Shown one piece after another: positions 10,335-22,320 of a stretch of DNA of 64,000 nucleotides (position 1 is the stretch's first letter; the number at the start of each line of letters is the position of its first letter). This stretch comes from Escarpia spicata (Eukaryota > Annelida > Polychaeta > Sabellida > Siboglinidae). The notes beneath the pieces are model-generated. The model did not search any database. It saw nothing but the letters and a program-made list of their open reading frames with translations, and was not told the DNA's origin. Location: assembly GCA_963995525.1 (NCBI GenBank), contig OZ023214.1:14394081-14458080 (forward strand), given 5' to 3'. The position numbers were made by a program, and so were the translations under genes.

Positions 10335-10406
10335 CTGTAATCAAACACAAAACATATTAAGATAGCATATATACCCGGGCACATAAGCACGCACGCATGC
10401 ACACAC

Positions 10407-10447
<41 letters not shown>

Positions 10448-13325
10448 ACACACACGACACACACGGACACACACGGACACACACGGACACTCACGCACAC
10501 GCGCACACGCGCACACGCGCACACGCGCACACACTCACCAGACCCGTAGCCAGGGGGTTCACTGGGTTCACGTGAACCCCTGTTTTTGTGAACCCTCCTT
10601 TCTCCAAAATGTGAAAGCCCCCCTCGAATTTAATCTTTAATTGTTTATGTTAAGATTATTTCCTGTTTCTAAAAAGCGTGAAACCCCTCCTAAAACCTGC
10701 TTCATGTTGTTCAAACATTACCCAGCATGCCAGGGCAGCCTGGTTGATATATATATATATATGTTAAATGGATAACAAATACACAAGAAGCCAATTTTAC
10801 TCTAAAGGTACATGACTCCAAATTGTAGTCAGTCAGGCGACTCGTGCAGACAAAACAGACAGAGTTATACTAAAGGATTTATATGAGTGACTCAAATTGA
10901 TATCGACATTCCCCTGCATAATGACAATGGTTCTCATAAGTATTATGTTAAAGTGTTATAATGATTTAACACTGATTAAAGAACGAGCACAGATACAGTG
11001 TATTGGGCCATAAATAATTATTGGCTTATCGTCAGAACTATAAATGATGTAAATGATGGGTGCTGTTTTTAGTATGCTGATTGAGCTAATCACCCATTAA
11101 TATATCAGGACTATTCTCAGCAGTCACCAAATTAAGATGTGTAACGAGTGTATTTCGTACAAGCAACAAACCTGAAGAAAAATTCATCTAGCTTGACTCA
11201 AATCAATTTTATTTGAACAATAACAAATAAAGTTTAACGGCAGCTATTTTAAAATGCGCGAGCTGCAGAGAAACCGTGAATTGTGTGGCCTTAGTTGTGG
11301 TTGCCGAAATCCTGTTGTTGCTGGTTGCATAGTTATTGATCTCATAAAGGGGGGCCTAATCTCGGCAAGAAAATGTGAAGAAGCTTTATTATCAATTATT
11401 ACGTTCATTTTGCGTGTTAGCTGCCAAATACAGATAATGTTGTACATGCGCATCGATCCCACTCTGCGGGAATTAGCGCTGAATAAATACCGTATTATTA
11501 TGATATAACGTTTCCTGCGGTCAGTGTGGCCTAGAGGTCACTGTTCTCGATTGTTTGATACCTATAATTTTATTAAAATTCCACAACAGGAAATGTTTTC
11601 TAATCTTATATTTATGGTACGCATTTTATAAAGATTTGTATAATTATGTTATTGATCAATTGTGGACATTTTGCGCTGCAGATCAGTTACACACACAGAC
11701 ATATATATATATAAAACCACATTGTAAAACTAAGTGTTTACTTTAACAAAACTTGGACACACCCACACTCCTTGGTGCCGAGTTTATGATATTATTATAT
11801 GTATCTATATATATTCAAAACTGCACATATGGTGACGTGTGACGTATTAAATAATTCAGTTGTGTTACTAATATAATAGCATTGCCTGTTGGCTTTTATG
11901 AATAAAATTGGGTATAAATTATGCTTAATCAGCAAAAAAATGGGACACATTTCCACAGACCACCTATATGAATCCCACTACCCCACCCCCCGAAACAGCC
12001 TCGCTAATGGCCTGCTGGTGATGCCAATGTGGTGTTTGGATATAAGATGAAACCACTGCGAACCCCTCACCCTACTTCATTGTCCTTTCAAACAGAAACC
12101 CGACCCTCTGCATTATGGAGTGAACTCCCACGTGAACATGTGGCGCCCTCTGCATTGTGAAAAATATAACCCCACACGAGCGTGTGGCGCCCCCTGGAGT
12201 CTGTATTGGGAAAATGTGAACCCCTCGTTGCGAAAAGCTGGCTACTGGCCTGCTCACGCCCGGACGCGAGCGCGCACACGCACGCACCACCACACCCCGG
12301 TGGTCCTATTTAAACCTGTCAGCGTACCACTTTATATAAATCCGATTGATACAGGAAATGTCTTGTTTATGTCAAAGGGCGGGAAGTCAAAACAGATAAT
12401 AACACGAAGATGACCGGACAGTGGGTGGCCATGTCACCGCGTTCGAAAGGTCGCCAATATTGTTAATTATTAAACACGTGGAATGGTAACCGTGCGCTTG
12501 ATGTGTCCAACAAGACATATTACGGTTGTCGTGGAGTCGCAGTACAAAAGACACATTATGCCACTTATAGTCCCACAACATGATGCTTTCGATCAGTTTC
12601 GAATCAGTCAGTAAAATAATATACAAGAATAGGTTATTCAAGTATCAGTTTCAAGTTCAAGTGTGATTAGTTGGGTAACAGTATGAATCTGGCCTGATAC
12701 AATGACTTTAGTCTTAATGTTATATTCGTGCTAAGAAAATGAACGGATGATGGCCAGAATAAAACGTTTTACCAACGTAGCAACAACGGCCATTATACAA
12801 ATGGTAACTTGTGCAACCGTTGTTCAATTTGTAAAATATCTTTGTATGTAAAATCCTTTGTGACACAAAATTCCAGCAGTGTTCGCACTTAAGGCAAAAC
12901 AAATACAAGCAAGTTTCCTTAAGATGTTGCTTTCTCTAATTATACAGAATACTGTCAGTCTTATGCAGTAATTTCGTTTCGGTCTAGTAAATCGACCAAT
13001 TGGCTATTTTAACTATAAACGGTGCAATACAAAATTACGCTACCAATAGAGATTTGCTCTGCTGTCGTCCCTTCAGTAAACAACTGCCAAGTACATAACA
13101 GTTACACGACATCGTGTTCGAGTTGCTACTTCAACGCGTAAACCCGTCTATTCGAATCATCGGCAATACAACAGATTCAAATAGTGCGTAACATACCTCG
13201 TGTGACATGATCGCGCCGTTGAATTCATCAAATGACGGCGATCGCTTGCTGAGAGAACCAGCCCTCACGGTGGCGATGCAGACCACAACGACGAGGAAAT
13301 AGCAGAGGAAATGTGAAGGCGTCAT
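10170..13325 (-). CDS. Allatostatin-C/somatostatin-type neuropeptide precursor
   Basis: Two coding exons, 13325-13197 and 10334-10170, join in phase 0 to give a 97-residue secreted precursor. Residues 1-22 (MTPSHFLCYFLVVVVCIATV, then RA) form a signal peptide. A KR dibasic site follows at 27-28, then an acidic spacer, then RKR at 81-83 releasing the last 14 residues, SGIRKCFFHAINCW. The two cysteines, six residues apart (C-x6-C), the aromatic pair after the first and the I-x-C-aromatic end match the allatostatin-C pattern (C-Y/F-F-N-x-I-S-C-F), a family related to vertebrate somatostatin. Such peptides act on G-protein-coupled receptors and are generally inhibitory. The stop follows W directly, so the C-terminus should be a free acid rather than an amide. 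H in place of N, and W in place of F, are unusual details. The length is typical of the family. A TATA box and a CRE-like core precede exon 1. The intron (2.86 kb) holds a transposon. Confidence 0.85.
10381..10537. repeat. CA-rich compound microsatellite
   Basis: (CA)n with GCAC, ACGA and CACGCG variants; it directly abuts the left end of the following transposon. Confidence 0.9.
10539..12252. mobile_element. TIR transposon copy A (CAGRCCCGTAGCCAG ends), hAT-like
   Basis: The left end reads CAGACCCGTAGCCAGGGGG and the right end reads, in reverse complement, CAGGCCAGTAGCCAGC. Both are followed by repeated GGGGTTCA-type motifs. The same family is present in inverse orientation at 29274-30645 (copy B). 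CAG-first ends suggest hAT, but an 8-bp duplication cannot be verified because the flanks are CA-type microsatellite (only CTCAC is shared). The interior has no transposase. It lies in the intron of the neuropeptide gene. Confidence 0.65.
12253..13196. other. Intron sequence, nothing recognised
   Basis: Neuropeptide intron between transposon A and exon 1. It opens with a short GC-rich CACACG stretch, then AT-rich unique sequence without an exon that I could support. Confidence 0.4.
13197..13325 (-). CDS. Neuropeptide precursor exon 1 (signal peptide)
   Basis: 43 codons from ATG to ATCATGTCACACGAG/gtatgt. The hydrophobic core FLVVVVCIATV and small-residue A at -1 favour cleavage after RA. The donor is consensus. 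The 5' UTR would be about 75 bases if transcription starts below the TATA box. Confidence 0.85.
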
Positions 13326-13414
13326 GACTGCTTCTTCTCTTCTGACCGTGCGGCTTCTGGTGTCGATGGTGGTGTAAGCTCTTATGGTTTCTCGGTTGAA
13401 TCTTCACGACAATC

Positions 13415-13434
13415 CGACGTCCGTGATATATAAA
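13415..13434 (-). promoter_or_regulatory. TATA box and CRE-like core of the neuropeptide gene
   Basis: On the minus strand, tttatatat (13434-13426) lies about 100 bases upstream of the ATG, followed by the palindromic core GACGTC (13420-13415). A TATA box with a CRE-like element is a common arrangement in neuropeptide promoters. Position and spacing are seen; function is inferred. Confidence 0.5.
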
Positions 13435-13439
13435 GCAAT

Positions 13440-14338
13440 CTGAAGAGTGGCTGATTATAATATGCCATAAGGTCTACTCTCATTCGCTGGACACGAAGCA
13501 ATCAGTCGTCGGCGTCAACAGAACCAACACGATGAAATCCTCTCATTGGCTTTCCACGTGCGTGGGCTGGTTAATGTCCTCGCGCCATTTCCATAAGCCG
13601 ATGAGGCTGCGGTTGGTATCAATTAATGTAGAACGTGTCAATCAGTTGTATTTCAACATCACAGCTTCGGCGTTAGAGAAACACAGATTAATGACGAAAG
13701 AGACGAGAAACCATGCAGACGTATAATTTTTTTCACATCTGTGGGACCTAGATGCATTTTTGTTTGATGTGTAGTGTCTGCTTTCTGCTAATAACATCTT
13801 TGTGTCGCTCTGCTGTCCATCCTCTAGCTAATGCTCCGTTAAGAAATCATTTATAAATAACATGGCCTTGTGTGTGTTGTTATGGTAATACAGCATTTAA
13901 ATCAAACACCTATTTCTCAAACCAGCGAGTGATTGTATTACTTGTTTAATCCGACATTTTGTTTCTTATTTGTTGAAGCATACGAAAATACGTATTACAA
14001 CTAATGGCGCTTCTGCGATTTACACGGTCATAATTACATCAGTGTATATTTGCTTGCATGTGATATACACATTCGTTTAATAACGTTAATCTATATCAGG
14101 ACATATGACGAATATTGTTTTATATTATACTTTGACTAGTTTATGTGTGCATTGGCACTTCCGGCTGTATACAAGACACAATATCTGAGCTGATATTATA
14201 ATTAAGATATATGATTAACAATGTCCATTTATAGGTTATGCATTGTAGGGCCTAATATATAGGTATGTATATGAATTCGCTGTATGACGGATAGTGGTCG
14301 TGGGTTTATTAATTTCCTAGAACCGTTTATTGTAAAAA
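13440..14338. other. No gene recognised
   Basis: Upstream flank of the neuropeptide gene. Short frames only; no repeats noted. Confidence 0.4.
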
Positions 14339-14493
14339 GTTCTTATATAGCGCAATATCCAGTCCTCAGGATTGCTCAAAGCGCTTTACATTTTACTTCC
14401 TGGCAGACCTGTTCACTCGAACACAATCTCGACTTCTCTGGGAAGCATTCAGCAACGTTGCAATTAATGCGCGAAGACTGTTCGTACACAAAT
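14339..14493 (-). mobile_element. SINE 3' part (same family as 4352-4682)
   Basis: Matches the 3' half of the SINE (gcgaagactgttcgtacaca, aagcgctttaca, AGCGCTATATAAGAAC-type tail on the minus strand). The tRNA-like head is absent. Confidence 0.8.
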
Positions 14494-15815
14494 TAATTTA
14501 CTAATGATACCAGCTAAACACAATCATCAGCATTAGCTGAATGCTTCTCGTAATTGAAATCGTCGTTGTATGAATAATTACATATCTTCTCTCTTACGTC
14601 GACTATTTCTATAAGGTCCCTTATAATATAAATTAATGTTATATGCTACATTTTTCTTCAAAACATTAACCGATGCTTCCGACTATGTACGCTGTCAGGA
14701 ATGTATCCATTTAATCGTATTAACTATTGCACGACTTAGGCTTCTACAACCATTTAGCACACAAATTCTCCTTATCCGTACTGTTCTGGTATGTCTTTCC
14801 CTGTCAGCACTGCACCCTCCCTCCCATTATTGTTGTTGGAAAATGGTTCCACGAATAGTCTAGTGTGTTCACTGACTATGCCGTTCGCCACCATATGTTA
14901 TACAGGCGTGTGCCGCCCTTAGCGTATACAGGTGGAACAGAAGAGCATCGCGCCAACATTTCAACAGTTCCATCTTCATATAGCCACACATTGCTCAATC
15001 ACTGCATTCACAGAGTTAGACTAACATTTAAAAGTGTTTTTAAAGAAACTGTGTGTACAACACGAACAACATTGACTTATTGAATCATACTTGCTACCAT
15101 ATACACCACTTTGGCATTTTATAAGCTATTCGATCAATTGTGTTCTTGCAATATTACCTATCGCACGTTCCGGCTAGCGGAAGAATGTAGATACGGCACG
15201 CGGATATAATTTTCGTCAGTTGCGCCGTTTTATCTTTTTGCGCACATTATGTGAAACACGTTTACCGTGTTTGTAGCGTCGTGCGCGTTAAGACATATTG
15301 CTATACAAACACATTATAAACAAGTCGTGTCTCAAGTCGATGACTTTCAAGTTAAGTCTTGAGTTCCCTCTGTGATTTCAACGTTCAAATCACAAGTCAA
15401 GTGGCACTCAAACACGTGACGGTTGCGCTTCACATCTATTGAAATTTCAATGATAAAACGATCAGTATATTAGCGATATTATTAATACTGTTGTGCACTG
15501 TTTATTATACAACAGTAGTAATTATTTCCGACATATATACAAATGGTTGTAACGTTACATTCAATGTGTTTCAAATTTGCCAGGACAGTGTAATATATGA
15601 TCCGGAACAGCTTCCCATAATGTCTTCTTGTTAAAGTGGGGTATACTAAGGAACGCAAAATCAATTCCACTTTAATCGAAGATAGATAACTATGTAAAGG
15701 AAACCTGTGACGCAGCATTCCTGGAGCACAGAGATGCTAAGTAACACATTCCGTATGACCGTAATAATACACACTCATGTAACACAGGTGCTTACATATA
15801 TTTACTACTTCTGGT

Positions 15816-15818
<3 letters not shown>
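14494..15818. other. No gene recognised
   Basis: AT-rich unique sequence. No supported exon, no tandem array. Confidence 0.4.
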
Positions 15819-16382
<564 letters not shown>

Positions 16383-16884
16383 AAAACGACCAGTATCTGT
16401 ATCAAACATACAAACCTAACTACAGAGATATCCAATGGTCACGCAGGGTTAATGAAGATTCACCTGGAAAAAGGCAGTAATCATTTACGGAGAACCTCGA
16501 ACAACATAGCAAATAACTCGAAGTGGTATTAAATAAACACCTAAAACTGTGCTGAATAAGGCTAAAGAAGTTAATTATATTTTTAGACAGATAATACAAC
16601 GAGGTTGCGCTAATCCGCCATATAATTAGTACCAATGTAGCATATAAATGGGTTTTCTAACTGGATAGGTTGTTTTTGGAAATAATACATTTACAGTTGT
16701 TAAATGTTACTGATAAATGGAGTAACTCGGTGGGAAATATCCTACAAATGTACGAGATAGGATTCAACGGTGAATTATGACGTTATGATCGTACCGTTTA
16801 GTAAATTTAAAATACCAGTTGCTGTACTGCATCAGTAAACACTTTTTATTGGGTCACAGTTTATATTAAAAAAGTAAAAGGTAA

Positions 16885-16975
16885 GTTCTTATATAGCGCA
16901 TTATCCAGTCCTAATGGTTGCTCAAAGCGCGTTACACTTTACTCCCTGGTAGGCCAACTTCTCTGGGAAGCTTTC

Positions 16976-17025
<50 letters not shown>
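16885..17025 (-). mobile_element. SINE 3' fragment ending in (TA)n
   Basis: gttcttatatagcgcattat and ctcaaagcgcgttacac match the SINE 3' part, with an internal deletion before acttctctgggaagc. A pure (TA)n runs from about 16976 to 17025. Confidence 0.75.
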
Positions 17026-17026
<1 letters not shown>

Positions 17027-17309
17027 CGGAAACACCTGGGTATCCAAATAATAGTTATAAATAAAAAAGTAAGCGTTTCTAAATGGGAAAAACACAATGA
17101 CATTTGTGCGACAAGAAAGGGCAAGTGGAACGAACACTGGTAACCAGCTTCACCACAATGGCATACCAGTTTGTCGTCTTAAGTACTCTAACAGATCAAT
17201 TATGCAGGCCAACACCCGCAGACCTAACAAATGAAGACGGATGACCTGTGCGACTTAGATATCCATCGCCACACAGCGATTCGGACAAAATGTACCGAAG
17301 TCTTTTGAT

Positions 17310-17379
17310 GGAGTGCTTTCACATATTACTGGTGACGATGATGTTCTTTCTAGGGCACACTGAGTCAGGAATATTGCAA
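17310..17379 (+). CDS. Possible signal-peptide first exon
   Basis: ATG codes MECFHILLVTMMFFLGHTES, a convincing hydrophobic leader, then GILQ up to a weak donor (CAA/gtaatg). No downstream exon was found, so it may be chance. Confidence 0.15.
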
Positions 17380-18059
17380 GTAATGTCACTCGCACCGCTG
17401 TCTTTGCCATGTTCATTCTATACATGCGAGTCCTGAAATTGTGTTGTTTAACTACGGCCGGGTTACGTTACAAAGCATATAAATATAGCATAGTTTTATA
17501 TTAAGATACCGACAAATTGGTATTAAGTGGACTGGTAACAAAAAAGTTCATGCATTGTTCATACGTGAACAGGGGAGATTTGGCTGAAGTGGGCAACTCT
17601 TTTAGAAACAGCTGGAAAGACGGGAACCCTGATGCGCGATGAGAAAGCAAGGCGAGACCTTTGAGTAGTGACCTCGGTCCAAACGTGGATTGCCGACTGG
17701 ACGTTTCTTCACACCATCAATGTTCAATATGTTTGTCGTGTGTGCGATAAGTTATCCCTTTATGTGCTGTGCCAACGACGTGATACACTCAGCTACCTAC
17801 TTGGTCATCGGACGCCCAGATCAACATAAATCATCTAGTATACCTATTATGTGTTCGTGGACCTTTCTGAGTTGGTGATTTGAGGCAGCTATGACACTTT
17901 TGTCATAGGTCCTACCAATTTATACATGTCAACTCTTCGTCTTTCTCCGTCAATTTGATATATCCAAAAAACATTCGTCTTGCGTCTAGGGAATTGACAT
18001 CTCCGTAAAAAGAATGTTTGCCGAAAGTTTGCGAAAAAGAATGTTTTAGTAAGTATATT

Positions 18060-18450
18060 ATTGGCATATGGTATACGTATGACACGATATCGAGAGATGT
18101 GGCGATGGCGACACTGAGATGATTGGGAGTCCCAGAGACAGAGGTCAGGGTGGTTGAAGGGACACATAAAGAAACGAAGAGCAGCATGGTGTGTGGGTCC
18201 GGAGTTTTAGAAGAATTCAAATTGAATATTGGCTTGAGACAAGGGAGTGCCCTGTGCCCAATGGTGTTCATCGCAATGGTGGAAATGATAAGCAAAAAGA
18301 CCGGTACCAGGTACTCTCTGAACTAAAAGGAGACGACCTAGAATGCTATGGGGGAGTATGTAAAGATATGTTTGTGGGTATGGAGAGAGGAGTTGAGAAT
18401 AAGAAGGAAAGATAAAGAGGCGTGGAGACGGTTGGTGGAGAACAATGAGA
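18060..18450 (+). pseudogene. LINE reverse-transcriptase fragment, third family
   Basis: YDTISRDVAMATLRWLGVPE, EVRVVEGTHKETKS, EEFKLNIGLRQGSALCPMVF and IAMVEMISKK match the RT palm region around the L-R-Q-G-S-x-L-x-P block of non-LTR elements with short ERK-rich tails. No A/F-x-D-D catalytic box remains, and frames break after 18330. A C-terminal scrap that may be of the same family is at 46083-46210. Confidence 0.75.
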
Positions 18451-19697
18451 GAGAAGTTACACAAAAGAAAAAGGAAACAGAAATTGGGGGTCAGTATCGA
18501 GGTCCGCCTTACCTCTGACATGCAGGGTAACAAGAGAAGAACAGCAACATTAAATTTGCATACATTAAATACTACTTAAAATTGTTCGAGGACATAATCA
18601 CCCGGGTAGCCTATTGCTTTTCAGTTTCCTGTATAAGATGTTATAATTAAAACTAAAAAAGAACAGCTAGAACCGGGTTGGAAGTCTAGAATGACACCAG
18701 ACAGGTGGAGCTGGAAATTTAAGTTGCAGCTATGAGTCATAATAAGGTAGATCTAGCTAAGATAGGGAGAAACCTTTTGTTCATGGAGTTTGCCATGTAA
18801 TCATAACGACCAACGCAGACCTGGCAACGCCTGGCCAGGACCATGATACTTGTTGTGCTACCACACTTTCATTCTGGGCTGCTGGATCAAAACACACTTC
18901 GCCCACACAAAAATCTCTGTTCGCCAAAACTGAAACTGCAGGATCTGGGTGGTGGTAAGTAAGGGTTTGTCAGTATCTGAATCGTTTTCATCACCACAGG
19001 ATGAATTGTAGGCATATTTTCATTCACCGAATACACAGGTACCAAGTGCACCGATTTGAAGGTAAAACTCACGCTTTTTTCATTTTGGGGATATTTTTCT
19101 TCATGTTGGGATCTTGCGGAATTGGGGGATTTTAGTGCCAAAATCTGCAGTTAGATTAGTATTTCACAGTTAAAACATAATTACTCATTTTGAAATCCAA
19201 CTATACTGCGTAACAAACATTTCACGTGGAAAATGCACGAAAAGAAGTAAATATATCCTAAATATGACAAATTATCCGGCCGTTGAACGTTTCCCTAATC
19301 CTCATGCAGTCCCTTTTGCGACTGCAGCGCTTGGCGACGGATCTACCACCGTCACATCGTGAAAAGCAGTAGGTCTAAAGCTTTTGGTGCAATATTCCGT
19401 TGCCTCTATGCGACTATCAACTGTGTATATGAACAAAACATATTCAATAACTGCATGCTTTTAATTGCATGCACTGTACTGTAAGAAAATAAAGTTGCAT
19501 GTTATTTGTTAAGTCAACGCTAACAAAATAATAATAATATATTACATTGATATATCATCACGTATATTCACTTAGTACGCGTTGGTATTTTCATTACAAC
19601 CAACTACTATTAATATTGTGAGTCAATATTACTAATCTATCCAAGTCATTTCGTTATATGTACATATCGTGTTTTATATTAATAGCTTAAAAAGGTA
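18451..19697. other. No gene recognised
   Basis: Unique-looking sequence with short frames only. Confidence 0.4.
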
Positions 19698-20965
19698 AGT
19701 TTTATACAGCGCAGTATCTAGTCTTTAGGGAAGACCGGGGATGGTTGTCACACATTGGTTTTTTTTATTTTTCTCATTTGTTATAACAGATCCCTACGTT
19801 TTGTTGTTTCTAAGATTGACTTTAATCTGTAATGTATGTATGGGTATTAATAATGTCGCCGCAGTCTTATTAGAAGTATTATATTTGGGTCATTTAAAAA
19901 AGAGTCTGTCTTGTGACAAGCTGCACCATTCCCGGGTTGATTGTCACACAACATGGGGTTGGTTGTCAGAAAATGTTGGGACTTCGATTATGGAAAATTA
20001 AGTAATGCGTTCACGAAACATAATTCCACAATGAAAGACGCACTCTAAAAGATGCCTGGTTGCGGATCGGTGAATTTGTAAAAAAAATTGCAAGTGGCTA
20101 AAAACGATGATATCAACAGTTTCACGATGAGAATAATTACTGTTTTCTAATCACATGCTACATGAAAAATATTTGTTGAAATCATGGCCCATTTCAGCAT
20201 AACATACATTAATGTGTGTATGATAGATACACAAAGTATGAAATTGATCGAAAGGATTTTCCAAAAATAGAAATTTTACAATAAGTTCTTATACGTGAAA
20301 ACCAACCTCAGCTGTTTTGTGATAACCTGCTATTTTATCCCTCAAGATTTGGCATAAAATATAATTCTTGATATGACACTTGCGAATGAGTTTGTTGTTA
20401 TACATTTGAGAGTTCATAATCGGTCCTATTCGACATGGCAATCTCTTCAAGCAAAACAATGCTACATCATAAATAGTAACATAACAAGATTTTACTAATA
20501 ACCTGAGAAAAAAAACATGTCCCCAACGCGTCAATATTGAATCGCGGAACAACAAAATAGGAATGGGGATTTATGTCTACTAAACGGTCACTACAGTGAC
20601 AATTCTGGATGCTTTCGCCCCATATGGCAAACACCAGAGGCATTGTGACAACCAACCCGTGTGACAACCAACCCCGGTCTCTCCTACTGCTCAAAGCGTT
20701 GTACACTTTACTCCCGGGCAGACCTTTTCAATCGAACATAATCTCGACTTCTCCGGAAATCATTCCGCCACGCTGCAAGTAATGCGCGAAAACTATTCGT
20801 ACACAAATATCCACCAGTGTCTGGTACTGTTGCCAGGTATTCATCCATACAGCTGTTAGAACTGGAGCAAAACAGAGTGAAAGAACTTGCCCAAGGTTCG
20901 ACGCGGCAGCATAGGATTCGAACCCGGGTTTTGCCGATTGAGAATCCGACCCGCTAGGCACGGTG
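19698..20965 (-). mobile_element. SINE split by a transposon insertion
   Basis: The 3' tail of the SINE (ggtaagttttatacagcgca, 19694 onward) stops at 19731 and the rest resumes at 20681 (ctgctcaaagcg...), running to the tRNA-like head with B box GGGTTCGAATCC near 20915-20926. Between them lies a foreign element (next entry). Removing it restores the order seen in the copy at 4352. Confidence 0.8.
19732..20680. mobile_element. 949-bp non-autonomous TIR transposon inside the SINE
   Basis: The left end is AGACCGGGGATGGTTGTCAC and the right end in reverse complement is AGACCGGGGTTGGTTGTCAC, 19 of 20 bases identical. The motif GGTTGGTTGTCAC is repeated again just inside both ends (near 19932-19965 and 20641-20660), as expected of sub-terminal transposase sites. 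No transposase is coded. No clear target duplication; superfamily unassigned. Confidence 0.75.
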
Positions 20966-21118
20966 CCTTTGTCTTATGTTTGGTCGTGAATTTATTGTTT
21001 GAGAAACATGTAAATATTACTATTAAATATTTCTAGTAAGTATATTATTATAGCAAAGGTATAAATTAGAACTTGTCAAAGAGAAAACGCGACAGGAAAT
21101 AAGGGAATAGAAGAGAAT

Positions 21119-21740
21119 GTGACAGGAGAGAAGACGGCAAGAGGAAAAGACAACAACCAGACATATGCAAACCGGAGGAGCTACTCCGAGGCAGTGATTG
21201 AGGGGGCAAGGAGAAAAGAGAGAGTGTTTATGGGCGATTCAATTCTGAGAAAAACAGACAAGACTATATGCGAGGGGAAGGACGTTGTTGTATGTCTATC
21301 AGGGGCTAGGATAGAGCATGTGACCGAAACGGTAGAGAAGGTATTGGGGCATGGCAAGGGAGGGTCTATACTAGTACACGTAGGGACAAACAATGCAGAC
21401 AAGGAGAGAACAACTGGGATAGTTCAGAAGTACAGACATCTAGTGAGGAAGCTAAAGAAGACAAGAGTGGAACAGGTTATTCTCTTAGGAATTTTTACCA
21501 GTAATGGGAGGAAGGGGGGCAAGATACAGAAACTGTAACAGGATGGCGATCAACGCACTAGTTGAGCAGATGTGTGAAGAAGAGGGCGTAGGATTCATAA
21601 ATTTATGGGTGTACTTTTTTGGGAGAGAAGATATGTACATGAGAGATGGCCTCCATCTAAGTGGAAAGGGGGCAGCAGTATTCTCAGGGAAACTGCTGCG
21701 ATCTGTTGACAGTGGGACAGGTTGCATATATTTAAACTAA
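21119..21740 (+). pseudogene. LINE ORF1 with SGNH-esterase domain, frameshifted
   Basis: Block I is VFMGDSILRKTD (catalytic G-D-S), block III is LVHVGTNNADKE (G-x-x-N), and block V is MYMRDGLHLSGKGAAVF (D-x-x-H). These are the four SGNH hydrolase residues in the right order. An esterase-type ORF1 is characteristic of CR1/L2-clade LINEs, where it binds element RNA/lipid rather than acting in metabolism. The frame shifts by one base in a T-run near 21490-21500, after which the ORF1 tail continues at 21504-21740. The N-terminal part before about 21119 is degraded. Confidence 0.8.
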
Positions 21741-22221
21741 ATTCGCAGGGGGGACTCGCAGAGAAGCCTGAAACTGGATGCATAGATAAAGACAGCAAAA
21801 ATAATTCAGCAAAGAACAGTCTGGAAAACTGTTCTGAAGCTGGGTATAAATGTGTTTGTTTAAATGCAAGGAGTATAGTAAACAAAAGAAATGAACTAAA
21901 CATTATGGTAGAAGATTTTGACCCTCACATACTAGGTATAACCGAATCATGGGCAACCACCGATATATCAGATGCCGAATTGGGACTGACAGGATATGTA
22001 ATGTTTAGAAAAGATAGAATAGGAAGAAAGGGAGGTGGAGTTATATTATATATTAAAGAATCTATTCAGACTTATGAAATAAAATTAGACAGAGAAGCAG
22101 ATTGCGAAGAAGCTGTTTGGTGTAACATAGTTACAGGAAACTCAACGTTAACGGTTGCATTAGTTTATCGAAGTCCAAACATAAGCATAGAAGAGAATGA
22201 AAAAATACAAAACGCTATAAG
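21722..22221 (+). pseudogene. LINE ORF2 start (endonuclease), interrupted by insertion
   Basis: Overlaps the ORF1 end in another frame. Shows the AP-endonuclease signature: CLNARSIVNKRNEL, ITESWATTDIS (catalytic E), RKGGGVILYI, LVYRSPN. It is cut at 22221 by the inserted LINE copy. Confidence 0.85.
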
Positions 22222-22320
22222 ATTTAACAAGATTTAACAAGATTGCCATCCAGAAAATTACTCTGGATGGCAGTTGGACAAGGAAGCCTTTTGGCTTATC
22301 GAGAGTCCAATACTTTTTAT

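Larger units (their letters stand above)
21070..22221 (+). mobile_element. CR1/L2-like LINE (host copy), 5' part: ORF1 and start of ORF2
   Basis: First half of an older LINE copy, continued at 25424-27278 after an inserted second copy. It carries ORF1 and the endonuclease start; the break falls inside the endonuclease codon run ...EKIQNAIR, and the reading resumes with DMNKRDCVIMGDFNHGH on the other side. Confidence 0.85.
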
